Shown piece by piece: positions 9,631 to 20,686 of a stretch of DNA of 64,000 bases. Origin of the DNA: CAKZLS01 sp963771545 (lineage in GTDB: Bacteria; Pseudomonadota; Alphaproteobacteria; Rhodospirillales; Defluviicoccaceae). Both the position numbers and the translations under genes were made by a program. Every line of letters begins with the position of its first letter. Position 1 is the stretch's first letter. Below the pieces are notes generated by a model. It made no database searches and was not told where the DNA came from. It saw only the letters and a list, made by a program, of their open reading frames with translations. The stretch lies in assembly GCA_963771545.1 (NCBI GenBank), contig CAVYTX010000002.1, forward strand, positions 1,302,001-1,366,000. The letters run 5' to 3'.

Positions 9631-11383
9631 TGAGCGGCTTCCAATTCCTGGGATGCGGGAGAGAGGGCTTCATGGAGGAGGGTTTCGAGCAGGTGGCGGC
9701 GGGTGGCGGCGGATTGATCCAAGCTCGCTTCCAGTTGGTCGCACAGCGCCATCAGGTCATCGACCTTGGCGACAATGCGGCGCTGCTCTGCGAGGGGGGG
9801 GTAGGGGAAAGGGCACACCTGCGACGATCTTGCCGGAAACCTCTTTAAAGGTCGTCCGCGGCGCACTTGCATCGATCTCGGGCGCAAAAGTTCGCATCGC
9901 CAGAGCGATGAACCGCGAGCAAGCTGATATGAAGGGCACGATGGATTTAAAGCCCTGATTGGTCGAGATTTTGCTCGCCGCTATGGCAACGTAGCCGATC
10001 GGCGCGCGGCTGGTGAAGAGCACTGTTCCGGCAGGCATCAGTGTTGCTGAAGACGAGCGCAGCCCCTGCTCGGACAGATCGCGCGCGCCGTATTCGATAT
10101 AGAGGTCGTCGTGCCCGCCAGATCGGCGGGTGTCAGCCACGGGATGCCATTGCCGGGTTCGGCGAAGTTCGCGGAGTTAGCAGCAGACGGCGTTCCACCG
10201 CCTACAATCGCGCCTACCTTGTCCAAGCGGCACCAATGCCAAGCAGCTGGAATGTCGTAAGGTTCTGCCATGTCTTCGCCATCGGATAGATCGCGCGGCT
10301 TCCTGATCTCCCCAGCCTTCACCAGCCGTGCCTTTTCCGCCGCGATCCGCTTCAAGAACTCAGACGCCGGTTCGTCGTTCGGGTCCTGCGGCACAAGCTT
10401 GCCGCGCACGGCGAGATTGAGGATGGTTTGGCGGAGATGCTTGATCTGGTCGGGGCGGGTGGTGAGGGCGGGCGAGGGCGTCGAGGGCGAAGCGGGCGTC
10501 GGTCGTGGAAGTCCGTCGGTCGGGATCGGGCGCGTTGAGGCGGGCGAGGCTCGCCGCCGTCAGCCGGTCGCGGGTCGTCTCCCGCGTCTACCCGCGCCGC
10601 CTCCAGCCGGTCGCACAGCGCCATCAACTCATCGACCTTGGCGACGATGCGGCGCTGCTCGGCGAGGGGCGGAAGGGGAACGCGACACCAGCGACGATTT
10701 TCCCTGACACTTCTTTAAAGGTGGTGCCCGGCGCTTTCGCATCGATGTCGGATGCAAAAGCTTGCATCGCCAGAGCAATGAACCGGGAGCAATCTGAAAC
10801 GTAAGGGCACGATAGATTTGAAGCCTTGATTAGTGGAGATCGGTTGTTCGCAGCTATGGCGATGTACCCAATCGGCGCGCGGCTCGTGAAGAGCACCGTT
10901 CCGGTGGGCATCAGCGTGGCTGAAGACGAGCGCAACCCCTTTTCGGATAGATCGCGTGCGCCGGATTCGACGTAGAGCTCGGCATGACCACCGAGATCGG
11001 CGGGTGTTATCCACGGGATGCCATTGCCGGCGTTCGACGAAATTGGAGCGCGTCAGCACGCCGACGGCGTACCTCCGCCAACGACAGCGCCGACCTTGTC
11101 CAACCGGCACCCAACGCCAAGCAGCTGGAATGTCGGAAGGCTCGGGGAACTGTCTCCGGCATCGGATCGCTCACGTCGGCTTTCTGATTTCCCCAGCCTT
11201 CACCAGCCGTGCCTTCTCCGCCGCAATCCGCTTCAGCAATTCCGACGCCGGTTCGTCGTTCGGGTCCTGCGGCACCAGCTTGCCGCGCACCGCAAGATCG
11301 AGAATGAAGCGACGCAGGCGCGGAATCGCATCGGGCGCATCGGCGATGCGCTCGTAGTGGGCCAGCAGCCGTTCGGCGTTCAT
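9627..11383 (-). pseudogene. hsdS: Type I restriction-modification specificity subunit HsdS, multiply frameshifted
   Basis: DNA-recognition subunit of a type I system. The start is the ATG at 11381-11383, overlapping the hsdM stop. The gene holds two tandem half-modules. Each has a conserved block GKLVPQDPNDEPASE, a recognition domain with VGGGTPSA, TPADL and SRAPIGY, and a C-terminal TFKEVSGKIVAGV. An EQRRIVAKVD linker is clear in the second module and its equivalent is in another frame in the first. The two modules are unusually similar in protein and DNA (compare 10040-10400 with 10900-11290). The frame breaks several times, near 11200, 11080, 10930, 10640, 10100 and 9830. As read here it cannot give a full-length protein. 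Confidence 0.8.
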
Positions 11384-12843
11384 CGCAGCAGCGCCTCGGC
11401 CAGGATCGCCTTCAACTGGTCGCGCAGCGCTCGCCGTCTCGGCCTCGGCGGCGGTCAGCTCGTCCAGCAGCTCCTCCGGGTCGCCGTGGTCGTCGTCGAC
11501 CGTGTGCGGGTTCTTGATGTCGAGGTTGTAGCCGCGCGCCTTGACCTCCTCGGCCGTCACCTTCCAGGCGCGCTCCGTCTCCTCGCGGCCCTTGCGCTTC
11601 GCCCCGCCCCACCAGTCGATGCAGTCTTGCAGGTGCTCCAAGCGGATCGGCTTGGTCATCGAATAGGCCTTCTGGCCTTCGGGCACGTGGTGCTCGTAGA
11701 ACCAGATCTCCTTGGTCGGCTCGCCCTTCTCGAAGAACAGCAGGTTCGTGCCGATGGAGGCATAGGGCCTGAAGACGGAGTTCGGCAGGCGGACGATCGT
11801 GTGGAGGTTGCACTCCTCCATCAGGTGCTCCTTGAGCCGGGTCTTGACGCCCTCGCCGAACAGCGTGCCGTCGGGCAGCACCACCGCGGCGCGCCCGCCC
11901 GGCTTCAGCAGGCGGATGATCAGGGCGAGGAACAGGTCGGCGGTCTCGCGGGTGCGGAAGTGCTGCGGGAAGTTGGTCTCGATGCCGTCTTCCTCCCTGC
12001 CGCCGAAGGGCGGATTGGTGAGGACGATGTCGACGCGGTCCTTCTGCGTCGTAGCTGATGTAGGGCCGCGCCAGCGTGTTGTCGTGGCGCACGAAGCTCG
12101 GGTCCTCGATGCCGTGAAGCAGCATGTTGGTGACGCAGAGCATGTGCGGGAGCTGCTTCTTCTCGACCGCGCGCAGGCCCGCCTGCATCGTCTGCTCGTC
12201 CTCGGGCGCTTGACATAGCGCTCGCGCATGTGGCGCATGGCGCAGGTCAGGAAGCCGCCGGTGCCGCAGGCGGGATCGAGCAGGATCTCGCCCGGCTTGC
12301 GGGTCGATGCGGTCCGCCATGAAGGCGGTGACGGCGCGCGGCGTGTAGTACTCGCCGGCGTTGCCGGCCGATTGCAGGTCGTTGAGGATCTGCTCGTAGA
12401 TGTCGCCGAAGTGCTGGCGCTCGGCTGAGGTTGTTGAAGTCGACGCTCGTTGATCTTGTTGACCACCTGCCGCATCAGCTGGCCGGACTTCATGTAGTTG
12501 TAGGCGTCCTCGAACACGTCACGGACGACGCGGCGGCGGTCGCCGGCTGGCCCGACGACGTGGCAGGTCCTTCAGCGCCGGGAACAGCTCGTCGTTGACG
12601 AAGGCCAGCAGCTCGTCGCCGGTGATGCCCTCCGGGTCGGCGGCCCAGGTCCGCCATGGCAGTCGCTCGGGGATCGGCGAGCGGTAGCCGTCCTTCGATC
12701 AGTTCGAGTTCCTGGTCCTGGTCGTCGATGATCTTGAGGAAGAACATCCAGCAGAGCTGGCTGATGCGCTGGGCGTCGCCGTCGACGCCGGCGTCCTGGC
12801 GCATGATGTCCTGGATGGATTTGACGGTGGTGCGGACGGACAT
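11380..12843 (-). pseudogene. hsdM: Type I restriction-modification methyltransferase subunit HsdM, multiply frameshifted
   Basis: N6-adenine methyltransferase subunit. The N-terminus MSVRTTVKSIQDIMRQDAGV is at 12843. Methyltransferase motif I DPACGTGGFL lies near 12250-12280 and the catalytic NPPF (VLTNPPFGG) near 12000-12030. The C-terminus has GYNLDIKNPHTVDDDHGDPEELLDEL. At least five frame changes occur, for example near 12690, 12550, 12430, 12200 and 12050. The amino-acid matches on either side are good, which suggests recent lesions or sequence errors. The stop overlaps hsdS by ATGA, and the hsdR stop lies 3 nt upstream of its start. Confidence 0.85.
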
Positions 12844-12846
12844 GGG

Positions 12847-15316
12847 TTAGGCGGTTTCCTGATAGAGGCGGATTGCAGTTCGTGGACGGCCTGCTCGAAG
12901 CCGTGCCTGCCGCCGAATGCTCTGACGAGCTGCATCGGCGTTCCCAGCTGGTCGAAGGGCGCGATCTGCAGGACGTTCGCGTCGTCGAGGTTGAGCACGC
13001 CTTCGTCGGCGTACTTGGCGAGCAGCGCATCGAGCACGGCGCGGGCCTGTCCCGTACTTGGCGAAGACGTCGCGCTTCTTGACGTTCTCGGCCCGCTCGC
13101 GGCGGGTGAGCGGCTTGGCTGGTCGAAGGCGACGTGGCAGATCAGGTCGAAGGGATCGAGGTCCTTGCCGAGTTCCTCGGCGATCGGATCGAGCGGCAGG
13201 CCCTCGGCTTCCAGTTCGTCGATGATCGCCTGCTTGCGTTCGGCCGCCTTCCAGCGCTTGAGGAAATCGTCGAGGCTGGCGAAGCGCTTTCTTCAGCGCC
13301 TTCTTGGTGAAGTCGCGCAGGGACTCGGTGACGAGCTTGCCGTTCTCGTCGAGATATTCAACCCGCTCGGCGACGATGCGTGGCACCGACGCCGTCGACA
13401 TAGACCTTCTTCTGCTGCTCGCCGCCGGGCGGCATGGCGATGTCGGCCGGCTCATCGACGATGGTCTCGTCGTCGTCCGGGTCTCGGGCAGCGGCTCGCC
13501 GTCATCGTCCGGTCGGCGGCACGTCATCGGGCGGCGCGATCGGGTCGTCCGTCGCCGGGCTCGTAGATCTGCACCGGCTCGCCGTCGAAATCCGGATCGG
13601 CGAAGTGGCTGGTCGCGCCCGGAAGTCGATCAGCGTGAAGTAGAATTTCTTCGTGTCCTCGTGCACGCGGGTGCCGCGCCCGACGATCTGCTTGAACTCG
13701 GTCATCGAGCCGACCTCGCGGTCGAGCACGATCAGCCGGCAGGTCTGCGCATCCACGCCGGTCGAGAGCAGGCGCGAGGTGGTGACGATCACCGGATAGT
13801 TCGATTCCGGGTCGATGAAGTTGCCGAGCTGCGCCTGGCCCTCCTTGTCGCTGCCGGTGATGCGCATGACGTAGCGGTGGTTCTCGGCGACGAGATCGGC
13901 GTTCTCGTTGATCAGCGCCTGGCGCATGCGCGCGGCATGTTCCTGATCGACGCAGAAGACGATCGTCTTCTGGAAGCGGTCGCCGCTCTCCTTCAGGAAC
14001 TCGCGTGACCTTGTCGCGCCACCAGCTTGGTGCGATCGTCAAGGACCAGCGTGCGGTCGAAGTCCTTGGTGTTGTAGATGCGGTCCTCGACCTCGTCGCC
14101 GTCGCGGTCGAGCTGGCCCTTCTCAGGGCGATAGCCTTCCACGTCGCGGTCGATGTGGACCTTGATGACCTTGTAGGGCGCGAGGAAGCCGTCGCGGATG
14201 CCCTGCTTGAGGGAGTAGGAGTAAGACCGGCTCGCCGAAGTAGTGCGATGTTGGAGACGTATTTCGTCTCCTTCGGCGTGGCGGTCAGGCCGATCTGGGT
14301 GGCGGCGGAGAAGTAGTCGAGGATTTCGCGCCAGGCCGAGTCCTCGGCGGCGCTGCCGCGATGGCATTCGTCGATCACGATCAGGTCGAAGAAGTCGGGC
14401 GAGAACTCGCGGAACAGCTTCTGCCGCTCCTCCGGGCCGGTGATCGCCTGATAGAGGCCGAGATAGATCTCGTAGGCCGTGTCGATCCGCCGCTTCCTGT
14501 CGAGCGCCAGGGTCAGGTCGATCTTGCTGCCGTCGTCGCGCTCGATGGTCTTGGCGCTGGTGCGAGAGCTTGGCCATGGCCGCGCCGAAGGGCCGGAAGT
14601 CGTTGACCATCGTCTGGTCGATCAGGACGTTGCGGTCGGCGAGGAACAGGATGCGCTTCTTGCGGCCCGCCTTCCAAAGCCGCCAGATGATCTGGAAGGC
14701 CGTGTAGGTCTTGCCGGTGCCGGTCGCCATGACGAGCAGGATGCGGTCCTGCCCCTTGGCGATGGCCTCGATCGCGGCGTTGATGGCGTTGACCTGGTAG
14801 TAGCGCGGCGCCTTGCCGCTGCCGTCGTCGAAGTAGTCCTGAAGGACGATCTGCTCGGCTTCGGCGTCAGGCCCTTCCAGGCGCGATAGCGCGCCCACAG
14901 ATCGGCCGGGCGACGGGAAGGCGTCGAGGGCGAGCGTGGTTTCGCGTCTGGGTCGCTGGCGCCGGTGCGGTCGTGGAAGACGAAGCCGTCGCCGTTCGAC
15001 GAGAACACGAACGGGATGTTCGAGCGTCTCGGCGTAGTCCGAGCGCCTGCTGCATGCCGTCGCCGACGCTGTGGTTGTTGTCCTTGGCCTCGATCAGCGC
15101 GATCGGGAATGTTGGGCTTGTAGTAGAGGATGTAGTCGGCCCGCTTGCCCTTGCCGCGGCTGACCAGCTTGCCGCGCACGATGATGCGGCCCTTGGTGAA
15201 GCTGACCTCCTCGCGGATCTGCGACATCTCGTCCCAGCCCGCCTTGCGAGCGCGGGCGTGATGAACTTGGTGCAGATGTCGCGTTCGCTTAAGGATGACG
15301 TTCCATGCGCTCGCAA
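12847..15316 (-). pseudogene. hsdR: Type I restriction enzyme subunit HsdR, multiply frameshifted
   Basis: Restriction and ATP-dependent translocation subunit, about 820 aa if repaired. The N-terminus has SLSERDICTKFITPAL and GKRADYILYYKP with a nuclease-like IALIEAKDNNHSVGDG. Helicase motif I is MATGTGKTYTAFQIIWRL near 14690-14750 and motif II is DECH near 14360. Later motifs include RLLSTGVDAQTCRLIVLDREVGSM. The C-terminus ends in QETA at 12850. More than six frame changes are scattered through the gene (for example near 15240, 15020, 14900, 14560, 14230, 14000, 13560 and 13280). It is first in the hsdR-hsdM-hsdS order. An upstream start is unclear because the 5' end also shifts frame. Confidence 0.85.
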
Positions 15317-15448
15317 GCTTCCGCTAGCACTCGCGCCGACCGCCCAATCTGTGCCTCTCTACTCTTGGCCAATTTGGCCGAAAAGGCAATACATTCTGGG
15401 AGTTGCAAAGGGCAATAGCAGAGCGGAACGGCATTTTTGCGAAACGGA

Positions 15449-16270
15449 TCAGGTCTCCGGTGACCCACGGCGCAGGTCCTGAAGCCGCAGCAGCATGGCC
15501 AGCATTCGTTCGAGCTTGCGGTCGAGATGCACCTCGTAGCGGCCGAGCCGTTCCAGCTTGTCCGGGTCGAGCGCCTCGCCGAAGGCCTGCTCGCGGATCA
15601 GCGGCCGGTTCGCGAGTTCCTTCCGCCGGGTCTCAAACCACGGCAGCACCTCGCGCTTCGAGGAAGCGGCGGAGGCTCTCTGCATCGGCGGTGGCGGCTT
15701 CCTCGTCCTCGTCCAGGTCGTCCGGATCGCGGGCGAGCATGTCCTCCCACCACTCCCGCGTGTCCTCGCGCAGCGCCGCCAGCGCGGCCTCATAGGCGTC
15801 GTTCCGCCGCGAGTCCGAGCAGTTCGAGCGCGCGGCGGGTCATCGCCTCGTCCTCCTCCATGTCCGCGATGTCGTCCTCCGTGTCGGCGGCCGTGGCGCG
15901 GATGGCATCGACGACGCGCTCGGACTGGTCGGTGGCGTCGAGATGCACGAGCGCCGCCTTCACGGTCTCGCGGTAGGGCGACAGCGTGTCCTTCGAGCCC
16001 GCGCCGGTGGGCGGCCAGCCTCGGCCAGGCGCAGCCGGCGCTTGCGCCACAAGATGCCGGCCAGTTCCTCGACCAGATGCTCCTCGGTCGGTCCCTGCGG
16101 GGCGTGCTCGGCCGACCAGCGCCGCGACCAGAGCGCTGATATTCGTCCGCGTCCTCCCAGGGCAGCACGGTGTAGCGCGACAGCACGCCGTGGCGCAGCG
16201 CGTTGAAGCGGGTGATCTCGGTGCCAGCGGTCTCGCCGGTCGGGATGCATCGGTTTCTGCTGTCGGTCAT
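15449..16270 (-). pseudogene. Uncharacterised element protein (ITRFNALRHGVLSRYTVLPWED type), frameshifted
   Basis: Start ATG at 16268-16270 overlaps the stop of the next upstream gene (ATGA). The readable parts are MTDSRNRCIPTGETAGTEI, then HGVLSRYTVLPWEDADEYQ, then an acidic helical middle section (ATAADTEDDIADMEEDEA) and a C-terminus with YEVHLDRKLERMLAMLLRL. These lie in at least three frames, so several indels are present. Proteins with the HGVLS-YTVLPWED opening occur in alphaproteobacterial integrated elements next to primase-like genes (recollection, not searched). The function is unknown. High Arg/Glu content and an N-terminal phage-like style suggest a nucleic-acid-associated role at most. 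Confidence 0.5.
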
Positions 16271-16924
16271 CGCCAGAAGCTCCTGTTCTGATTTCGTTGG
16301 TCGATTTGCGCGAGCAGCCGCTCGGCGCGGATCGCGAAAGCCTGATCGGCGAGCATTTCCGCCTCGAAGGCCGCGTCGCGCAGGCGCTCGTAGGTTCGCC
16401 GCCACATGCCCTTCGGCCGCGCCGGGAACGGCGCAGCCATGCCGGGATCGCCGCCGAGGCGCATGCCGGATCTTGTTGGCCCGCCGGAGCGCTCGGTCCC
16501 ATTCGCCTTCGCTCTGGCTGGCATGGGCGAGGCGATAGAATGCCGACACAGGAAGTACTTTTGCGGTCCATACAGCTTGGCGACGCGCCGTCCGCAGGCG
16601 ACAGCCGTTCACCACGCCGGGACAGATGAAATAGGGCCGAGTGCCGCCGAACCGGCAAGGCACGCGGACGATGCGGACGGTCTCCTCCACATCCTCCCAT
16701 TCGCCGCCGTAAATGCGCACGCGGTAGGTGAGGGTCAGTCGGTCGGTGTCGGCACGTAGATTAATCGAGGCAACCTTCTCGCCGTCGCGCGTCCATTGCC
16801 AGCCGCCCCGCCAACCGGGCCGGAGGCAACCGTTCCGGTGAAGCTGGTTCACGTCGAGCGACCGGGAGGCTTCGACTGTTTCGCGCCCGGAGCCGGTCGG
16901 CCGTCCTGATCCGAAACCGCCCAT
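16267..16924 (-). pseudogene. Uncharacterised element protein (GGFGSGRPTGSGR type), frameshifted
   Basis: Starts MGGFGSGRPTGSGRETVE at 16924 (or one codon earlier, 16927). It continues with SLDVNQLHRNGCLRPGWRGG and a segment with RVRIYGGEWEDVEETVRIV and PCRFGGTRPYFICPG. These, with Cys-containing motifs further on, look like a small zinc-binding fold. The C-terminus reads LADQAFAIRAERLLAQIDQ in another frame and ends at 16267, overlapping the next start. The frame shifts near 16600 and 16520. The gene sits in a tightly packed minus-strand run with ATGA junctions on both sides. Function unknown; recurrence in integrated elements is a recollection only. Confidence 0.5.
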
Positions 16925-17456
16925 CATGCGCCTCCGTTTTTCCCGAAATCTTCTGGAAACTTGGACGGGTCTTTGATCCCATGGCCTTGAGTGCGGCAGC
17001 CGCATCGGCTTGTCTGGATTCATACCAAGCCGTCCAGCATCCTGAATGCAGCCAAGCATGACCGTGCGCGTCGGTCCCGAAGGGCAATAAGGGATCGTTT
17101 GGAAGGTCTCTCCCTCCGCACGCAAGGCAACGATCCGGTGATGACGCCACAGTGTTGCCGTTGAGCCATTCGGTGAGGCAGCATTCAAAGGCGAGAATTT
17201 CCGCTTCGGCTCGGTTTTGACCGCCATCGAACTCGGCTATCCCCGCGCGCTCATCAAAAGATGCACGCCACTCTTCCTTAGACCAGCCATCGGTCGCACG
17301 TCGCAATAAAGAGACGATATCGGTTTTGTGGCGCGACAGGGCATCGAGCACAGTGGCTGGTTGTGGTGTCGAGGCTTCCAGGACAAGATCGTCTCCATCG
17401 AGTCCGATCTTTAAACCGGCGGCCCGGGCCATCGTCAGGGCTTCGAACGCACTCAC
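16924..17456 (-). pseudogene. Uncharacterised element protein with TubC-like N-terminal segment, frameshifted near 3' end
   Basis: Start chosen at GTG 17454-17456 because GGAGG lies about 9 nt upstream. The sequence then reads SAFEALTMARAAGLKIGLDG. The first 45 residues (ARAAGLKIGLDGDDLVLEAS, then LSRHKTDIVSLLRR) resemble the TubC N-terminal docking fold. A Cys/His segment follows (CLACGGRDLPND, then HAWLHSGC), probably a zinc site. Near 16985 the frame changes and the expected end is KDPSKFPEDFGKNGGA, stopping at 16924 in an ATGA overlap with the next gene. The role is unknown; similar small proteins accompany Toprim and helicase genes in integrated elements. Confidence 0.5.
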
Positions 17457-19441
17457 AATCTCGCCCTCCAACCCTGTTCCTCTGTTTTTTCGACTTGGAG
17501 TGGGTATGGATATCTGCGTCCACATCGTCCGCACCGGCGTCGTCGTTAGTTTTCAAACCTTTTGCGCGGACGGTTGAACCGCTGTCCGTCAGCTCATCGT
17601 CCGTAAGACCGTCCGCGCCGTCGAGGACCGTCCGCACGCTTGCCCCGGTTAATCCGTTTCTTCCGTTGCCATTTGATGTGCCTGCGGACGATGCGGGCGG
17701 TGCGGACGGTTGTGTCTCTTCACAATCTGCATCTGAAGAATGGCCGGGTGTCGTGATGCTAATCGTCCTTGTGCGCGCCCGCCCTTCCTTGGTGAATTCG
17801 ATTTCGACGCCGATCTTGCGTAGGAAGGTCGCGGCCCGGCGCAGACGACCGGAGAGCGCCCGAGGACTGTCGGGCCAGGTCTTGGCCTTAGCGATGCGCT
17901 CGCCCACTTCCTCGGAAAGGGCACCCAGAAGGTCCGAGGCGGTTCCCGTCCATTCCGTCCGCGATCGCCATCAGCGAGCGGACGGCGGAGCCCACCGGAT
18001 CGGCCTCGATGACGCTGTCGACCGCCTCGTCGCGATTGCCGCAATAGGCCGACCAGAAGGTGCCGGCAGCCCAGAGGGCGGTCTCGCAGGCCGTCGCCCA
18101 CAGCGCGAAATCCGCCATGCGCGGCAGCTTCGTCCAGTTGGGTCTCGGGAAGCCGCCTCAGGCCCTCGACGACGGCATCGAGCAGCGCCCCCAGGATGCG
18201 CGGACGTTCCGTCTCGAAGGCCGCCCAGAGTTCCTCCTCGGGCCGGCGGCGCTCTTCCGGGATAGGCTCCAGGGTCAGGAACATGGCCCGGTCGGCGAGG
18301 TCGGGCCGGGCGACGATGTCCTCGATGCCGTTAAGGATCACCGGGCGGGCGGCGTCGAACAGCACCTCGTCCTGGTCGGTATAGAGCTGGCGCACCGCGA
18401 AGCCGCCGCCGGTCGCCAGCCGGCAGAGCGTATCGGAAATCCAGGCCGGCAGACCCGAGACGTTGTCGAAGGCCAGCACATGCCCGTTGGTGGCGGCGAT
18501 GAACAGGTCGCGGTCCTCGCGCGGCAGGGCGCGAAGCGGCGCCGTGTTCGGATCGAGCAACGCCCGCAGGATCGCCGAGAAGGTGGACTTGGCCGAACCC
18601 TGCTCGCCCGACAGCACGATCACCGGATAGGGGCCGCGGTCGCGCAGCACGGCCAGCACCCAGGCGACAACGAGCACGAAGTCGGTGTCGGACTGGACAT
18701 TGAGGAACGACCGCAAGCGTCTCGACCGATCCGCCTGGCGACCGGGATCGGCAACGGCTGCATGCCGGCCGCACGGCGGAAGCGGACCGGCGGATCGTCG
18801 ATCACCCGCCAGCCCGTCGTGTCAATCTCGACCGCTCGCCAGGTCTCGTCGCCGAGGTCGAGATAGAGCCTGTCCATCGAAGTCCGCCAACGCGGAATGA
18901 AGACGTGCGTTCCGGCGCATCGAAATGCGCCCGGGCCTCGATAACATTTAGCGCCGATTGCAAGGCTTCCGAACTTGGCGCACCATCCGGTCGCCTCGTA
19001 GAATTGCCGTGCCAGCCACCGCTTGAACCCCTTGCTGCGGATCGGGCCAAGTTTCGCGGTGGCCGTTGATGTCGAGATCGGCAAAGCGCGGTTCCATCGG
19101 CGGCATGGAATAAGTCAGCCGCACTGCGCCAGATCGATCAGAATATCGGCCTGGGTCGGCCTCGCGCCCACCGTTCGCCATTCTCGTCAATGATGGCCTC
19201 GTCGAGGGCCGTCACGCGGCAACCGGCCTTTTTCAGCTTGCGCCCGCAAGGCTTCAAAGGCCGCCCGCTCCTCCTTCTTTGAGCGCGGCGAGGCGCTCAA
19301 GCACATCGGGCGTGAAGGCTGCGCCCGGATCGGTAGCGGACTTCTCGACCAGACCGTCCAGCGGGTCGGTGATTTCCTCGGCCGTCGTCGATAGCGTCGA
19401 GCGATCGGGTTCATGTCGTCGTTTCCGATCTCATCGCTCAT
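17453..19441 (-). pseudogene. P-loop helicase/primase-associated protein of integrated element, frameshifted
   Basis: About 660 aa if repaired. Start ATG at 19441 (MSDEIGNDDMNPIAR) overlaps the Toprim gene stop. The middle has FADLDINGHRETWP and RAAGMQPLPIPV. An ATPase module follows with Walker A GEQGSAKST near 18590-18615, then REDRDLFIAATNGHVLAFDN and SDTLCRLATGGGFAVRQLY. This is the layout of D5-like or DUF927-like helicases paired with small primases. The C-terminal third includes SPRALSGRLRRAATFLRKIG. Frame changes occur near 19400, 19250, 19130, 19040, 18870, 18720, 18120 and 17930. The 3' end is uncertain: the present frame runs to 17278, but one added A in the run near 17485 would end it at 17453. 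Confidence 0.6.
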
Positions 19442-20328
19442 CGCACGCCCTCCTCGATGCCAAGCGCGTGGCCGAGAAGCACGTCGTTGAAATCCATGCC
19501 TCGCGGCGGGCGGGCAATACGGACGCGCTGGCCTTGCCGCTTCCAGCGCAGGGCGAAGTCGCGTGCCGCCTCCTCGCCCGGATCGTCACCATCGGCGAGA
19601 ACGATCACCTCGTGCACCGTGCCGGGCAGGTCGAGCGCACGAAGCCCGGATGTGGAAAGCGCTGCCCAAGCCGGATAGCCGGTCGTCTGCATCGCGGCAA
19701 GACAGGTCTCGACGCCCTCGCCGATCATTAGCACCTCGCCGGGCTCACCGAGACGCACCGCTCCGCCCCGGCAGGGACCAAGCATCATCTTTGCGGGATC
19801 GACCGGCGCCTTGCCGCCACCGTCGCGAGCCAGGAAGGTACGATGGATCGCCAGCGGCGACGCGTCGTCGCCCCGCGTCACCAGCGCCACCATGCAGGGC
19901 CAGAACCCACCTGAGGGGTGCTTCAAGCCGCGATGAAAGCGGAGCGACGGCGGAAGTGGCAGGGATAAGCCGCGCCTCGCAAGATATGTCTCGACCGGCG
20001 TGCCATTGGCCGGGACCGTAGATCGCCAGAGGTAGAGCGCGGCGGCGGACCGTTCAGGCAGCTGTGGATCGGCCTCGGGCGCCACGGTAATGCGGCACGA
20101 GGCACTGCGAGGGTTGGGGCGCGGCCCGCGACTCCAAAGCCCCAGATCTTTGAGGGCCGCGATGACGTCACCCTGATCGCAGCCGGCATGGCACCAGACT
20201 AACGCCTTGCCGTTGGATTCGCGGATGGAGAGGCTTGGTTTCCGATCGTCATGTGCCGGGCAAAGTGCCATCCAGCCTGTTCCGACCTTGCATCCGCTGA
20301 GCGCTTTGGCGATGGCATCAGCGGTCAT
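19438..20328 (-). CDS. CHC2 zinc finger / Toprim domain primase-like protein
   Basis: Intact 296-aa protein. The N-terminal zinc-finger has CPAHDDRKPSLSI and CHAGCDQGDVIAAL (CHC2 style, about residues 23-60). The C-terminal half is a Toprim domain with MIGEGVETCLAA (catalytic Glu, about residue 203) and VIVLADGDDPGEEAA (Asp-x-Asp, about 245). Together these predict primase-type nucleotidyl transfer for the element's own replication. The stop overlaps the helicase-like start (ATGA), so the pair are likely translated together. This is one of few genes in the element without a frameshift. Confidence 0.85.
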   Translation of the reverse strand: MTADAIAKALSGCKVGTGWMALCPAHDDRKPSLSIRESNGKALVWCHAGCDQGDVIAALKDLGLWSRGPRPNPRSASCRITVAPEADPQLPERSAAALYLWRSTVPANGTPVETYLARRGLSLPLPPSLRFHRGLKHPSGGFWPCMVALVTRGDDASPLAIHRTFLARDGGGKAPVDPAKMMLGPCRGGAVRLGEPGEVLMIGEGVETCLAAMQTTGYPAWAALSTSGLRALDLPGTVHEVIVLADGDDPGEEAARDFALRWKRQGQRVRIARPPRGMDFNDVLLGHALGIEEGVR

Positions 20329-20563
20329 TGCGCCCTCCGTCGCTCTCGGAGGCCGCCACGTCTACATTGTCGTTCGCATGCGCTGACAATTCGGTCTGGG
20401 ACCAATCGGCCAGGATAGAGAAGAAGCCGGAGACGTCGGCGGCGATCTGTTCCGCCTCGTCGCGGGAAAGATCGCGCCCGAAGCGCGGTTCCCAGACCTC
20501 AAGTGTCCGGTTGATCAGTTCTTGCTTTGGATTGTCGTTTGCAGCTTTCACCGAAGATCTCAC
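20318..20563 (-). CDS. Small uncharacterised protein of the primase operon
   Basis: An 81-aa acidic protein. It starts MRSSVKAANDNPKQELINRT, has a central VWEPRFGRDLSRDEAEQIA helix, and ends in an Asp/Ser-rich tail. The 3' end overlaps the Toprim gene start by 11 nt. It has no membrane segment or recognisable catalytic motif. Position directly upstream of the primase gene suggests an accessory role or a regulatory leader; that is an inference. Confidence that it is coding comes from the overlap and from good codon use. Confidence 0.6.
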   Translation of the reverse strand: MRSSVKAANDNPKQELINRTLEVWEPRFGRDLSRDEAEQIAADVSGFFSILADWSQTELSAHANDNVDVAASESDGGRNDR

Positions 20564-20686
20564 GGCTGGCTCTTCGCCGCTCCGTGCCTCTGATCTCCGG
20601 CCTCAGCATCCAACCGATAACCCTAGATCTCTATTTCATATGCATCGTTGGTGTCCCCATTCGAGGGATCACCTTCGGTCGGTCTA

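Noticed and set aside
13291..14008. Long plus-strand frames opposite hsdR and hsdM
   Set aside because: They are antisense shadows: the minus strand holds the conserved helicase and methyltransferase motifs.
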